Source: Ensifer sesbaniae (GTDB taxonomy: Bacteria > Pseudomonadota > Alphaproteobacteria > Rhizobiales > Rhizobiaceae). Taken from it: a DNA stretch of 64,000 bases. Positions within the stretch are counted from its first letter, which is position 1; the number at the start of each line of letters is the position of its first letter. Below are positions 1 to 8,422 of the stretch, in pieces. The stretch lies in the NCBI RefSeq assembly GCF_013283665.1, contig NZ_JABEKU010000002.1, forward strand, positions 1,362,863 through 1,426,862, given 5' to 3'. Below the pieces are notes generated by a model. It had not been told where the DNA came from. It did no database searches and saw only the letters and a list, made by a program, of their open reading frames with translations. A program made the translations under genes and the position numbers.

Positions 1-145
1 CCTCGCGGAGATCAACAAGGCGGAGATCCGCAATCGTCTTAATCTCTGCGTAGCGCCGCTTTCTTGCGTTCTCGTCTTCCACGCGAGATGGCCGCTTTGG
101 GCCAACGTCCCAGCGTCTCGCCTTGAAGGGATGTGAACCGACCAC
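1..145 (-). CDS. Partial hypothetical protein, N-terminal part
   Basis: An open minus-strand frame starts at a GTG at 145 and runs off the left edge after 48 codons. It reads basic and protein-like (it contains PFKARRWDVGPKRPSR and then a helical stretch around YAEIKTIADL). I do not recognise the family. It lies downstream of the permease gene on the same strand, with 45 bp between. An in-frame stop lies just before the GTG. It could also be chance open frame; only the coding look of the peptide supports it. Confidence 0.3.
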   Translation of the reverse strand, partial: MVGSHPFKARRWDVGPKRPSRVEDENARKRRYAEIKTIADLRLVDLRE

Positions 146-190
146 ATGTCATTGCGTCGCGCGAACACCAGAGGTCGCTATAAGCCTGCG

Positions 191-985
191 TCAGCCGTTT
201 TTGAGCGCCCGTTTCCAGCGGACGGAATGTGCTTCCCAGCGCTGGATGACAAAGTGCTCGACGACTAACATGACCGCGACGAAAGCAAGGGAGTAAACGA
301 GAACATGGGTGGTCTCGAATTGTTGGAAATAGAGGTGGACGCGAAAACCTATGCCATTCGAGCGACCGAGGAATTCGACGACGAGCACGATCTTCCAGAT
401 CACCGCGATTCCGTTGCGCGCCGCGACAGCGAGCCAGGGGGCGAGTTGCGGCAAAACGAGATGGCGCAGCCGGTCGCGGCGGGAAAGGCGGGAAACGGTT
501 GCGAGATCCTCCAGCGCCGGAGCGAAGGCACGCACGCCCTGACGGACGGTGATCATCACCATCGCCGTCTTGTTCAGCGTCACGGCGACGATCGCTGCAG
601 GTTCGTTAAGGCCGATCCAGAGGTAGCAGAGCACGATCAGCACTAGCGCCGGCAGGTTCATGAAGATCGTCACCCACGGGTCCGCCCAGCGGTCAAACGC
701 CCGGTAGCGGCCAAGCAGATAACCGAGCAGGCTGCCAACCGTCATGGCGAGCACGAAGGCAGTGGTGACGCGCAGCAGTGTCGCCAGGAGTTCGCGCGGT
801 AGGCGTCCCGAAGCGGCCTCCAAGCAGAACACGCGCGCAACATCGTCCGGCCCGGGCAGGACGGTCGGATCCGCCTTCAGGCCGGCAAGCGCCGCCCAGA
901 ACAGGCCGAATAGCCCAAGCGATAAAATGTACACGGTGCCCGACGGGCGGTCTTCGGTGCGCATCTCAGCCAATTCTCCCGTCAT
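191..985 (-). CDS. ABC transporter permease, SsuC/TauC type
   Basis: Inner-membrane permease of a TauABC/SsuABC-type importer, about 264 residues with five to six hydrophobic segments. The EAA-type loop that contacts the ATPase is visible (EDLATVSRLSRRDRLRHLVL). An upstream ATG at 1054 would add a basic tail that looks non-native, so I chose 985 (MTGELAEM); 964 is also possible. Its likely partners, an ATPase and a binding protein of the same class, are about 9.4 kb away on the same strand (10376-12002), and no other permease of this type is near them. The substrate is unknown; the setting suggests something needed for quinoprotein alcohol oxidation. Confidence 0.8.
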   Translation of the reverse strand: MTGELAEMRTEDRPSGTVYILSLGLFGLFWAALAGLKADPTVLPGPDDVARVFCLEAASGRLPRELLATLLRVTTAFVLAMTVGSLLGYLLGRYRAFDRWADPWVTIFMNLPALVLIVLCYLWIGLNEPAAIVAVTLNKTAMVMITVRQGVRAFAPALEDLATVSRLSRRDRLRHLVLPQLAPWLAVAARNGIAVIWKIVLVVEFLGRSNGIGFRVHLYFQQFETTHVLVYSLAFVAVMLVVEHFVIQRWEAHSVRWKRALKNG

Positions 986-1019
986 GACTATAGCCCGTCG
1001 GGCCTTCAGCCGATCCGCG

Positions 1020-1037
1020 ACCTTGGTCGTATGGCGG
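1020..1037. promoter_or_regulatory. Predicted PQQ-regulon box, site A
   Basis: The sequence reads ACCTTGGTCGTATGGCGG and ends 44 bp before the NosR-like start at 1081. The core GACC-WW-GGTC is a dyad, so the site may serve the divergent permease gene as well. It matches similar sites at 5696, 5730, 12050, 12104, 18233 and 18797. Function is inferred only from recurrence and position. Confidence 0.6.
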
Positions 1038-1080
1038 TGTTTTCGCAGGCGCATAGGAATCGGACCGGGAGGATCTGGTC

Positions 1081-3177
1081 ATGAAGAAAGGGCTGGTGCG
1101 GCGTGTCGCGCTGCGTGGCATTCTCATTCTCAGCCTCATGCACTTCGGCCGCAGCTCTTTCGCGGCCCCGCTCGATCGCGAAGCGCTAGCCGGCATGATC
1201 GTGCCGCCCTATGCGCTTGGCGAGCCGGTGAATAACAACGGCGTCTGGACACTGCTCAATTCCGGCGGGGCGGATGCAGGCTATGTCTTCGAAACCGGAC
1301 CACTCGCGCCGTTGCCCGGCTTTTCCGGCGCGCCGATCGACATGCTCGTGACGATCGATCGCGATGGCCGCTTTCTCGATGTCCGGCTTATCTCGCACAA
1401 CGAGCCGATCTTCGTTTCCGGCCTTGGAGAAGCGCCGCTGCGTGCTTTCCTTGAACAATATCGCGGTCATTCGATCCGCGAGTCGCTGGTCATCGGCACA
1501 CCCTATGGCGACGCCGGCAACGGCTCGGACCTCGTCTATCTCGACGGCGTGACGAAAGCGACGGCCTCCGTGCGGATCGCCCACGAGTCGATCCTCGCCG
1601 CGACGCTCGCCGTGGCGCGCGAAAAGATGCAGGGCATCGCAGGCGGCCCGCCGGTCCGCCCCGATGCAGCCATCGACGAGAAGCTCGACTGGGCGACGCT
1701 CATCGCACGCGGCTACGCCCGGAACCTCAAGATCACAAACGCGAAACTCGACGCAGCCTTCAAGGCGACGATCTGGGCGCATGACGATCCCGAAGCCGCC
1801 GGCAATCCCGAAGGCCTTTATCTCGATCTCTGGGCCATGGATATCGGCCCACCGGCCGTTGCCCGGGCTGTCCTTAGCGAAGAGAGTTTCGCCGATCTTC
1901 AGCGCCTGCTGCGCATGTCGCCGGATGACGAGCCCATCCTCGTCATCGATGCGGGCCGTCACGGCCTGGTCTCGGCGGATTTCGTGCGCAATACAGCGCC
2001 GGACCGGCTTTCGGCGGAGCAAGACGGCCTGCCCGTGGCGCTGCGCGATGCCGACATGATGGTGGAAGCACGGGACGGCGTGCCCCAGGGGACGACCATG
2101 CTGCTGCGCGTCGACCGCCGCCTCGGCTTCGATCCGACGCGGGAGTGGACGCTGTCCGCCCAAGCCGTGCGGACACATGGCATGCTGAAGCCGGAGCTGG
2201 GTTCCGTGCATTTTCCACTGGTGCTAAAAGCTGACCAGAAGTTCTTCATTCGTCCCGACATCGGTGCCGCGATGCCCCCGTGGCGAGAGGCTATGGTCGC
2301 CCGCAAATGGGACTTAGCGGTATTCGGATTGTTATTGACCGGGCTGCTCGCCGCCGTCGGCCCCGGTATGCGCAGGCTGTCAACGCCGACGGTTCTGCGC
2401 CCCGCGCGGCTTGGCTTCCTTGCCGGTGTCATCGGTTTCGTTGGCTGGTGGGGCCAGGGTCAGTTGTCGATCGTGACACCGCTGGCCGTGCTCCGCACGA
2501 TCAGCGGCGGCGGCAATCTTGCCGTCCTCCTCTACGATCCCTTCTCTCTCATGATCTGGGGGGCAGCCATCGCCGGCTTCGTGCTCTTCGGGCGCGGGTT
2601 GTTCTGCGGCTGGCTTTGCCCCTTCGGTGCCATGCAGGAATTCGCCCATCACGCCGGCCGCCTGCTACGGCTGCCACAATGGAAACCGCCGCCAATCTGG
2701 GACGAGCGACTGAAAGCCGGCACCTGGCTATCACTCGCGGGCCTGATCGCCGTCGCCGTTCTCGCGCCAGAAAAGGCCGAAACGGCGGCCGAGATCGAGC
2801 CCTTCAAAACGGCCATCACCACGCTCTTTAAGCGCGAATGGTACTATATCGCTTATGCCGCCTTCTGGCTGCTGCTTGCCATGGTCACCTTCAAGGGTTT
2901 CTGCCGCTATCTGTGTCCGCTGGGCGCATTGATGGCGCTGGGCGGCCTGTTGCGCATGCGCAAATGGATACCGCGGCGCGTGGAATGCGGTTTGCCCTGC
3001 CAGCTGTGCCGCGTGCGCTGCCACTATGGCGCCATCGAAAAGACCGGCGAGATCGCCTATTCGCAGTGCTTCCAGTGCCTCGACTGCGTATCGATCCATG
3101 ACGACAAGGCGCAATGCGTGCCGCTAGTGCTCGCGGCACGCAAGCGGGCACCGATATCAATGGGAATACGGGCATGA
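1081..3177 (+). CDS. NosR/NirI-like FMN-binding, polyferredoxin membrane protein
   Basis: A 698-residue membrane flavoprotein/iron-sulfur protein of the NosR/NirI family. In order: an N-terminal signal or anchor (residues 1-28), a periplasmic FMN-binding domain (about 85-185) with a covalent-flavin-like threonine motif (DGVTKATAS), several membrane segments (about 405-640), two CxxxCP cluster motifs (CGWLCPFGAM and CRYLCPLGAL), and a C-terminal cysteine-rich ferredoxin-like part (CQLCRVRC, CFQCLDC). RBS GGGAGGA precedes the ATG. The stop overlaps the apbE start (ATGA), so the flavin attachment enzyme is co-translated. NosR proteins normally serve nitrous oxide reduction. Here the neighbours are quinoprotein genes and no nosZ is seen, so a role in electron flow around the dehydrogenase is inference. 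Confidence 0.85.
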   Translation: MKKGLVRRVALRGILILSLMHFGRSSFAAPLDREALAGMIVPPYALGEPVNNNGVWTLLNSGGADAGYVFETGPLAPLPGFSGAPIDMLVTIDRDGRFLDVRLISHNEPIFVSGLGEAPLRAFLEQYRGHSIRESLVIGTPYGDAGNGSDLVYLDGVTKATASVRIAHESILAATLAVAREKMQGIAGGPPVRPDAAIDEKLDWATLIARGYARNLKITNAKLDAAFKATIWAHDDPEAAGNPEGLYLDLWAMDIGPPAVARAVLSEESFADLQRLLRMSPDDEPILVIDAGRHGLVSADFVRNTAPDRLSAEQDGLPVALRDADMMVEARDGVPQGTTMLLRVDRRLGFDPTREWTLSAQAVRTHGMLKPELGSVHFPLVLKADQKFFIRPDIGAAMPPWREAMVARKWDLAVFGLLLTGLLAAVGPGMRRLSTPTVLRPARLGFLAGVIGFVGWWGQGQLSIVTPLAVLRTISGGGNLAVLLYDPFSLMIWGAAIAGFVLFGRGLFCGWLCPFGAMQEFAHHAGRLLRLPQWKPPPIWDERLKAGTWLSLAGLIAVAVLAPEKAETAAEIEPFKTAITTLFKREWYYIAYAAFWLLLAMVTFKGFCRYLCPLGALMALGGLLRMRKWIPRRVECGLPCQLCRVRCHYGAIEKTGEIAYSQCFQCLDCVSIHDDKAQCVPLVLAARKRAPISMGIRA

Positions 3178-4055
3178 AACGACGGCGTTTTATCTTCATC
3201 GCCGCGGCCGTAGCCTTTGCTGGTTCCGCCCGGTGCGAGATGACGACCTGGCAGGCGGACATGTTCGGCGGCACGGTTCGCGTCGATCTGCGTGGCCCGC
3301 ATGGTATTTCAGAGGAAGTGACCCGCAGGATCGGAGAAACGATCGCCGAGATCGAAGGCTCGGCGAGCCTGTTCAAACCCGACTCTGCCCTTAGCCGGCT
3401 CAATGCCACCGGCCATCTCGACGATCCGCCCCCTGCCCTCATCGATCTGTTCGGCCTCGCCGATCACCTCTACAAGGAGACCGGCGGGTGTTTCGACCCG
3501 ACGGTGCAGCCGCTCTGGCGGGCGCTTGCCGAGGGGCGCGACAGCACGGAGGCAAAGGTGACAATTGGCTGGGACAGGGTACAGATTGGATCGCCCGTCC
3601 GGCTCGGCAGAGGCCAGGCCTTGACCTTCAACGGCATCGCGCAGGGCTATGCGGCGGACCGCGTGCGCGAGTTGCTGCGAGAGGCGGGCTACGGCCAGGC
3701 CATCGTCGAAATGGGGGAATTTGCCGCAATCGGCGGACCATTCAGCGTCGCGGTGGAAGACCCTCACCTCGGCGAGATCGCCGTCCGCCGCCTTGCCGGC
3801 AACGCCATCGCCACCTCCAGTCCCTCCGCCATGCGGATCGGCAACGCATTCCATATTCTCGGCCCAAGGGGCGAGCGTCCATGCTGGTCAACGATCTCGG
3901 TGGAGGGGGACAGTGCCGCCATGGCAGACGGCTTTTCGACCGCCTTCTGCCTAATGTCGGCCGAACAAATCCGTGCCGTGCTACACCAGTCCCGCTCCAT
4001 CACCCGCGTAACGGCGGTCGATCTCGCCGGAGACGTCTCGACCGTTTGGAACTAG
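3174..4055 (+). CDS. apbE: ApbE-family FAD:protein FMN transferase
   Basis: A 293-residue exported protein that would attach FMN covalently to a threonine of a flavoprotein, most likely the NosR-like partner encoded just upstream. A signal peptide is visible (residues 1-20), then the ApbE fold: FKPDSALSRLN near residue 62, the TGGCFDPTVQPLW region, and the FNGIAQGYAADRV motif. The ATG overlaps the upstream stop by four bases, which fixes the start. The gene ends four bases into the convergent XoxJ-like gene. Confidence 0.88.
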   Translation: MKRRRFIFIAAAVAFAGSARCEMTTWQADMFGGTVRVDLRGPHGISEEVTRRIGETIAEIEGSASLFKPDSALSRLNATGHLDDPPPALIDLFGLADHLYKETGGCFDPTVQPLWRALAEGRDSTEAKVTIGWDRVQIGSPVRLGRGQALTFNGIAQGYAADRVRELLREAGYGQAIVEMGEFAAIGGPFSVAVEDPHLGEIAVRRLAGNAIATSSPSAMRIGNAFHILGPRGERPCWSTISVEGDSAAMADGFSTAFCLMSAEQIRAVLHQSRSITRVTAVDLAGDVSTVWN

Positions 4056-4945
4056 CGCTGCGGGGGGGTGAAGGTCAGGCCATGCCCTTCGAAGATGCGG
4101 GCAATTTCACCATCGGCCAGGGCCCTTTCGATCGCCTCGTCGAGGGCGTAACCGAGATCCTTGTGCTGAAAATTGACGCCGACGCCGAGAGTCCAACTTC
4201 CTCGACCGAAACCGACGAGCGTCGGGGAATGAACTTTCAACCCGTCATCCGGATGACGGGACGCACCCGCCTCCAGCTCGGCGCGCGGTCCCATCGCGGC
4301 CTTGGTCTCGCGCTTCGCCAGCCCATCCATGGCAGCGGTGGTCGAACGATAACGATGGATCTTGTCGACCGGGCCGATCAGCGACGTCAGGTAGAAATCG
4401 GCAATCGAGTCGTTCTCGACGGCAACGGGATCGAACCGGAAGAAAGGTGGTGTCGGCGCCTGGTCTTCGTAATCGGCCGCGCGATAGGCGATCGCAACGT
4501 TTTCGGTGGCGTATTGGCCGGTGAAGGTGACTTGTTCGATGCGGCAGACGAGCGCACTGTCATAGGGCACATGCAGCATGACGTCGCTCACCCGCCCGCC
4601 GACGGCGGCACCCTTCCAGACATAGTTGTGCAGGTCGGCTTCCAGGTTTTCACCAGATGCAACCAGCCGGAACTTCGGCTCGACGCCGAGGGCCTTGGCG
4701 ATCAGGCGACCGATCTCGATATCCACGCCGGCCAGCTTACCCTTTTCCTCATAGGACCAGGGCGCATAGTCCTCGTAGACGGCGAACTCGATCCAGCCCT
4801 CGTCGATGATTCGGTCGAAATCCCGGCCGACATCCTGCGCGAAGGTGTTCTGCGGCTTGGGCTGGGGCTTGTAGCCTTCGCAACGCGCAAAAGCGCCGCC
4901 CGGGAGGGCGACGCTTACGAGACAGGCTAGAAAGGCGCGGCGCAT
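4052..4945 (-). CDS. XoxJ/MoxJ-like periplasmic quinoprotein-associated protein
   Basis: A 297-residue protein with a signal peptide (cleavage after AFA) and the fold of an amino-acid-type periplasmic binding protein (DYAPWSYEEKGKLAGVDIEIG near residue 60). Proteins of this family (MoxJ, XoxJ) accompany PQQ methanol/ethanol dehydrogenases and are thought to help activate them rather than feed a transporter. It follows the cytochrome c gene by 8 bp, so the two form an operon. No transporter is coupled to it, in line with the XoxJ reading. Confidence 0.8.
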   Translation of the reverse strand: MRRAFLACLVSVALPGGAFARCEGYKPQPKPQNTFAQDVGRDFDRIIDEGWIEFAVYEDYAPWSYEEKGKLAGVDIEIGRLIAKALGVEPKFRLVASGENLEADLHNYVWKGAAVGGRVSDVMLHVPYDSALVCRIEQVTFTGQYATENVAIAYRAADYEDQAPTPPFFRFDPVAVENDSIADFYLTSLIGPVDKIHRYRSTTAAMDGLAKRETKAAMGPRAELEAGASRHPDDGLKVHSPTLVGFGRGSWTLGVGVNFQHKDLGYALDEAIERALADGEIARIFEGHGLTFTPPQR

Positions 4946-4953
4946 GGCGGCTC

Positions 4954-5640
4954 TTACTGCGTGGCTGAAAGGCCGACGGTCAGAACTTCCGCCGCCTTCT
5001 TCCAGCTTTCCGGCTTGTCCGAGAGTATGCGCGCCGCCTCATAGGTGACGCTGTCGGCGACCGGCGCGCCGGAGGCCGTCTTCACGGCGGTAGCAATCGT
5101 CTCGAGTTCCTGTTTCAAAGCGGCGGTGTCGGCGACCTTACCGGAGCCGAGTTCGTCGCGGATTTCGTGCAGGCGTTTAGCATGGTCATCAAGTGCACCA
5201 TCCTCCGGGCGTGTTTCCACGTAGGTGCGGATCGCCCACGCGGCCTTCTGACCGAGAATGTCGCCGAAGGCCGGCATCTTGGTCGTGCCGTCCTGCGTGT
5301 ATCCGTGGCGGAAGCGCTCGATGAACCACTCGTCACCCGCCTCTTCCGCCTCGAGGAAGCGCAGGTCGGGTGCAAGACCACCGGAGACGGCGCCCAGACC
5401 ATGACAGCGGGCGCAATTCTGGTTGAAGCCCGAGGCACCGATTTCGACCGCCTTTAGCCAGACTTCGTGACCAGCCTTCGCCTCGCGATAGGGATTTTCG
5501 GTCTGCCACTCCTCGCCCACGTCCGGCAGCGCGTCCGTGTTAACCGGTTGCGGCGACACGTCGCCATGGGCGATCACCAGGCCCGTCGTTGCCAGAAGGA
5601 TGGCTGCGGCAATCCCGCCGCGAATGATGTTGGCCGACAT
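4954..5640 (-). CDS. Cytochrome c of the XoxG / c-550 PedF type
   Basis: A 228-residue exported c-type cytochrome, the probable electron acceptor of the lanthanide-type dehydrogenase. It has a signal segment (about residues 1-24) and a single haem motif, CARCH, with a downstream Met ligand region (GTTKMPAF). I chose ATG 5640 (MSANII) because GGGAGGG lies just before it; ATG 5658 has no RBS. The upstream region carries a regulon box on this strand (5696-5713). The XoxJ-like gene follows. Family name is from overall likeness; which cytochrome name is right cannot be settled by eye. Confidence 0.85.
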   Translation of the reverse strand: MSANIIRGGIAAAILLATTGLVIAHGDVSPQPVNTDALPDVGEEWQTENPYREAKAGHEVWLKAVEIGASGFNQNCARCHGLGAVSGGLAPDLRFLEAEEAGDEWFIERFRHGYTQDGTTKMPAFGDILGQKAAWAIRTYVETRPEDGALDDHAKRLHEIRDELGSGKVADTAALKQELETIATAVKTASGAPVADSVTYEAARILSDKPESWKKAAEVLTVGLSATQ

Positions 5641-5695
5641 GCGGTCCCTCCCTTGCATTTCACACGGATTATTTTCTACGGCACACCAGTCGCCG

Positions 5696-5713
5696 CCGAT
5701 ATGCGACCTAGGT
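5696..5713 (-). promoter_or_regulatory. Predicted PQQ-regulon box, site B2 (toward cytochrome)
   Basis: On the minus strand it reads ACCTAGGTCGCATATCGG, ending 56 bp before the cytochrome c start at 5640. Together with the oppositely oriented copy at 5730-5747 it fills the short divergent promoter region. Confidence 0.6.
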
Positions 5714-5729
5714 CGCCCCGCCCCATGGC

Positions 5730-5747
5730 ACCAAGGTCGTATTTCGG
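5730..5747 (+). promoter_or_regulatory. Predicted PQQ-regulon box, site B1 (toward Lut-like operon)
   Basis: Reads ACCAAGGTCGTATTTCGG and ends 44 bp before the ATG at 5791, the same spacing as site A to the NosR-like gene. Confidence 0.62.
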
Positions 5748-5790
5748 CGTGTGCGCCATTCCGCCATGCTCTTTGCCGGGAGGACGTGAG

Positions 5791-6978
5791 ATGTCGGCAA
5801 GTCTTGCAGCGTGCCGTAGGAGGCTTTGCCTCGCGGTCGCGATCGTCTGCTTCGCGTCGTCGGCCGCGGCAGAGATCGCCATACCGATGACCTATCTCCG
5901 GCAGGTCGTGGAGACGCCGCCGGTGCTCTCCAATCTCGATTCGATCCCGCCGGATCGCGGCATCGCCGGTGCTGAAGTGGCGCTGACGGACACGAAAACA
6001 ACTGGCAGCTTTCTAGGCCAGAACTACAGCCTTGCCGTCGTCTCGGTCGAAGCCGGCGGCGACTTCCCCAGCGCAGCGCGAAAGGCACTTGCCACCTCGA
6101 AAATCCTGTTCCTCGAAGCCACGCCCGAAGACATGCTCGCCGTCGCAGATCTGCCTGAAGCGAAGAACGCCCTGCTCTTCGACATCGCCTCCGGTGCACG
6201 GCGGCTGCGCGATATGGATTGCCGCTCGAACCTGCTGCACACGATGGCGGAAGATGCGATGCGCACCGATGCCTTGATGCAGGTGCTGAAGGCCCGGCGC
6301 TGGACCCGCACGGTGCTGATCGTCGGGCCGAAGCCGGAAGACACGGCCTACGCCGAAACGCTGCGCGCCTCCGCGCAAAAGTTCGGGGTGGATATCCTCG
6401 CTTCCAAGAACTGGACCTTCGACACGGATCTACGCCGCGCCGCCGGCCAGGAAATCCCGCTCTTCACGCAGGACTTTCCAGATTACGACGTGCTGCTGAT
6501 CGCCGATGAATCCGACGATTTCGCCCGCTATGTGCAGGACAATACCTGGCTGCCGCGCCCGGTAGCCGGTGCGGATGGGCTCCGTGGCGAAGGTTGGGCT
6601 CCAGTCTTGGAGCAATGGGCTGCCGTACAGCTGCAGAACCGTTTCGAGAACACCACGGGCCGCGAGATGAACTCACGCGACTATGCCGCCTGGGCGGCGC
6701 TCAGGACCATTGGCGAGGCGGTCACGCGCACCAACTCCGCCGATCCGGCAGTGCTGCGCGCCTTCATCCTCTCGGACAAGTTCGCCCTCGACGGCTTCAA
6801 GGGCCGCAGCCTCAGCTACCGCAGTTGGAACGGCCAGTTGCGACAGCCGATGGCGGTCGTCAATTCTCGCGCGCTCGTCGAGCTGACACCACTCGACGGT
6901 TATCTGCATCAGACCAATGACATGGACACGCTGGGCCTCGACAAGCCCGAAAGCGCCTGCACCGCCTTTGGAGAATGA
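5791..6978 (+). CDS. ABC substrate-binding protein of the PQQ alcohol-dehydrogenase system (LutA-like)
   Basis: A 395-residue exported protein of the branched-chain amino-acid binding-protein superfamily, in the subfamily that accompanies PQQ alcohol dehydrogenases. The signal peptide ends near SSAAA. RBS GGGAGGA before ATG 5791 sets the start; the open frame extends further upstream but across the promoter boxes. It is first in a tight five-gene operon (binding protein, beta-propeller, small exported protein, ATPase, ABC-2 permease). The gene content resembles the lut lanthanide-transport cluster of Methylorubrum and the ped genes of Pseudomonas; the ligand is not visible from sequence. Confidence 0.8.
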   Translation: MSASLAACRRRLCLAVAIVCFASSAAAEIAIPMTYLRQVVETPPVLSNLDSIPPDRGIAGAEVALTDTKTTGSFLGQNYSLAVVSVEAGGDFPSAARKALATSKILFLEATPEDMLAVADLPEAKNALLFDIASGARRLRDMDCRSNLLHTMAEDAMRTDALMQVLKARRWTRTVLIVGPKPEDTAYAETLRASAQKFGVDILASKNWTFDTDLRRAAGQEIPLFTQDFPDYDVLLIADESDDFARYVQDNTWLPRPVAGADGLRGEGWAPVLEQWAAVQLQNRFENTTGREMNSRDYAAWAALRTIGEAVTRTNSADPAVLRAFILSDKFALDGFKGRSLSYRSWNGQLRQPMAVVNSRALVELTPLDGYLHQTNDMDTLGLDKPESACTAFGE

Positions 6979-6979
6979 G

Positions 6980-7942
6980 ATGAGTTTTCCGCTCCTGCTG
7001 CTCGCCCCCCTTCTCGCCGCGACCGCATCGGATCCGTCCGGTGAAATCTGGGTGACGAACGAGAAGGACGACACGATCTCCGTCATCGACACGGCCAAGC
7101 TCGAGGTCGTGCGCACGATCAAGACCGGCGAGCGGCCGCGCGGCATTACCTTCAATTCCGACCACAGCCGCGTCTATATCTGCGCCTCCGACAGTGACAC
7201 CGTGCAGGTGATGGACCCGGCGACCGGCGAAATCCTGCACGACCTGCCCTCCGGCGAGGACCCGGAACAGTTCATTCTCGCGCCCGACGACAAGCACCTC
7301 TGGATCGCCAACGAGGACGATGCGGTGACGACCGTGGTCGATGTCGACACACGGCAGGTGGTCGGCCAGATCAATGTTGGCATCGAGCCCGAGGGCATGG
7401 CGATCTCGCCGGACGGCAAGATCGTCATCACCACTTCGGAAACGACGAACATGGCGCACTGGATCGATACGGAGAAGAAAACGATCTTCGCCAACACGCT
7501 GGTCGATTCCCGCCCGCGCCATGCCGAATTCGCCAAGGGCGGCACGGAGCTCTGGGTTTCCTCGGAAATCGGCGGCACGATCACCATCTTCGATGTCGCG
7601 ACGCAAACCGAGAAGGTAAAGATCCGCTTCGAGATCGCGGGCGTGAACGCCGACCTTATCCAGCCCGTCGGCTTCGAATTCACCGCCGACGGCAAGACGG
7701 CCTTTGTCGCACTCGGCCCGGCCAACCATGTGGCCGTCATCAATGGCGAAACCTTTGCGGTCGAGAAATACGTGCTCGTCGGCCGCCGTGTTTGGCACCT
7801 CGCCTTCTCGCCGGATCACACGCAGCTTTTCACCACCAACGGCGTCTCCGGCGACGTGACCGTCATTGATGTCGCGACGCTGGAGCCCTTGAAATCCATC
7901 AGAGTCGGCCGCTTCCCTTGGGGCGCGGCGACCCGGCCATGA
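6980..7942 (+). CDS. YVTN-family beta-propeller protein, PQQ-catabolism associated
   Basis: A 320-residue protein built from repeated blades of about 42 residues with motifs such as IWVTNEKDDTISVID, VYICASDSDTVQVMD and LWIANEDDAVTTVVD. It has a short N-terminal hydrophobic leader (MSFPLLLLAPLLAATA), so it is probably periplasmic. Start 6980 lies one base after the upstream stop and has the RBS GGAGAATGAG just before it. Proteins of this kind occur in lut/ped-type clusters, where their exact job is not known. Confidence 0.82.
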   Translation: MSFPLLLLAPLLAATASDPSGEIWVTNEKDDTISVIDTAKLEVVRTIKTGERPRGITFNSDHSRVYICASDSDTVQVMDPATGEILHDLPSGEDPEQFILAPDDKHLWIANEDDAVTTVVDVDTRQVVGQINVGIEPEGMAISPDGKIVITTSETTNMAHWIDTEKKTIFANTLVDSRPRHAEFAKGGTELWVSSEIGGTITIFDVATQTEKVKIRFEIAGVNADLIQPVGFEFTADGKTAFVALGPANHVAVINGETFAVEKYVLVGRRVWHLAFSPDHTQLFTTNGVSGDVTVIDVATLEPLKSIRVGRFPWGAATRP

Positions 7943-7960
7943 CTTGAGAGGCAGGGCGGG

Positions 7961-8416
7961 ATGAAAAAAGCAATTTTCGCCACCATGCTGCTCGCTGCCG
8001 TCCCGTTCGCCGCGGTCGCCAACGATGACGACGCCAAGCCGGAGGCCATGATCGGTCTTGCCGGCCTTCTGTCAAAATCCAACCGCGAGACGCTGCCCGG
8101 CCTCACGCTCTCGGCTGGCCAGCCGATCGCCCAAAGGCCGATGACCCTGAAATCCGGCAGATACTACACGCTGAAGATCGAGGCCGATGGCAGCCAGGAA
8201 CTGGCGCTGGAAGGCGCCGGCTTCTTCCGCGCCATCTGGCTCAACGAGATCGTCGTCGAAGGCATCGAGATCCGCCCGCTCGGCGTCGATTCCATCGAGT
8301 TCGACGAGGCCGGCGAAGCGGAAATCAGCTTCATCGCGATCAAGCCGGGCAGCTACCAGCTGAAAATTCCGGGCAGCACAGGCCAGACACAACAGGTCGA
8401 GATCACCATAGAGTGA
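7961..8416 (+). CDS. Small exported protein, possible cupredoxin-like fold
   Basis: A 151-residue protein with a clear signal peptide (MKKAIFATMLLAAVPFAAVA). The rest looks all-beta, ending with the pattern EAEISFIAIKPGSYQLKIPG that is typical of cupredoxin-like edges. No copper-ligand set (Cys-His-Met) is visible, so metal binding by a type 1 site is unlikely. It lies 18 bp after the beta-propeller gene and 6 bp before the ATPase, so it is part of the operon. Function unknown; an accessory periplasmic part of the transporter is my inference. Confidence 0.7.
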   Translation: MKKAIFATMLLAAVPFAAVANDDDAKPEAMIGLAGLLSKSNRETLPGLTLSAGQPIAQRPMTLKSGRYYTLKIEADGSQELALEGAGFFRAIWLNEIVVEGIEIRPLGVDSIEFDEAGEAEISFIAIKPGSYQLKIPGSTGQTQQVEITIE

Positions 8417-8422
8417 GGCACC

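Noticed and set aside
3488-4930. 480-residue plus-strand frame across apbE and the XoxJ-like gene
   Set aside because: Runs in a wrong frame of apbE and antisense to the XoxJ-like gene; composition is Arg/Gly/Pro-rich and matches no family. Shadow of GC-rich coding DNA.
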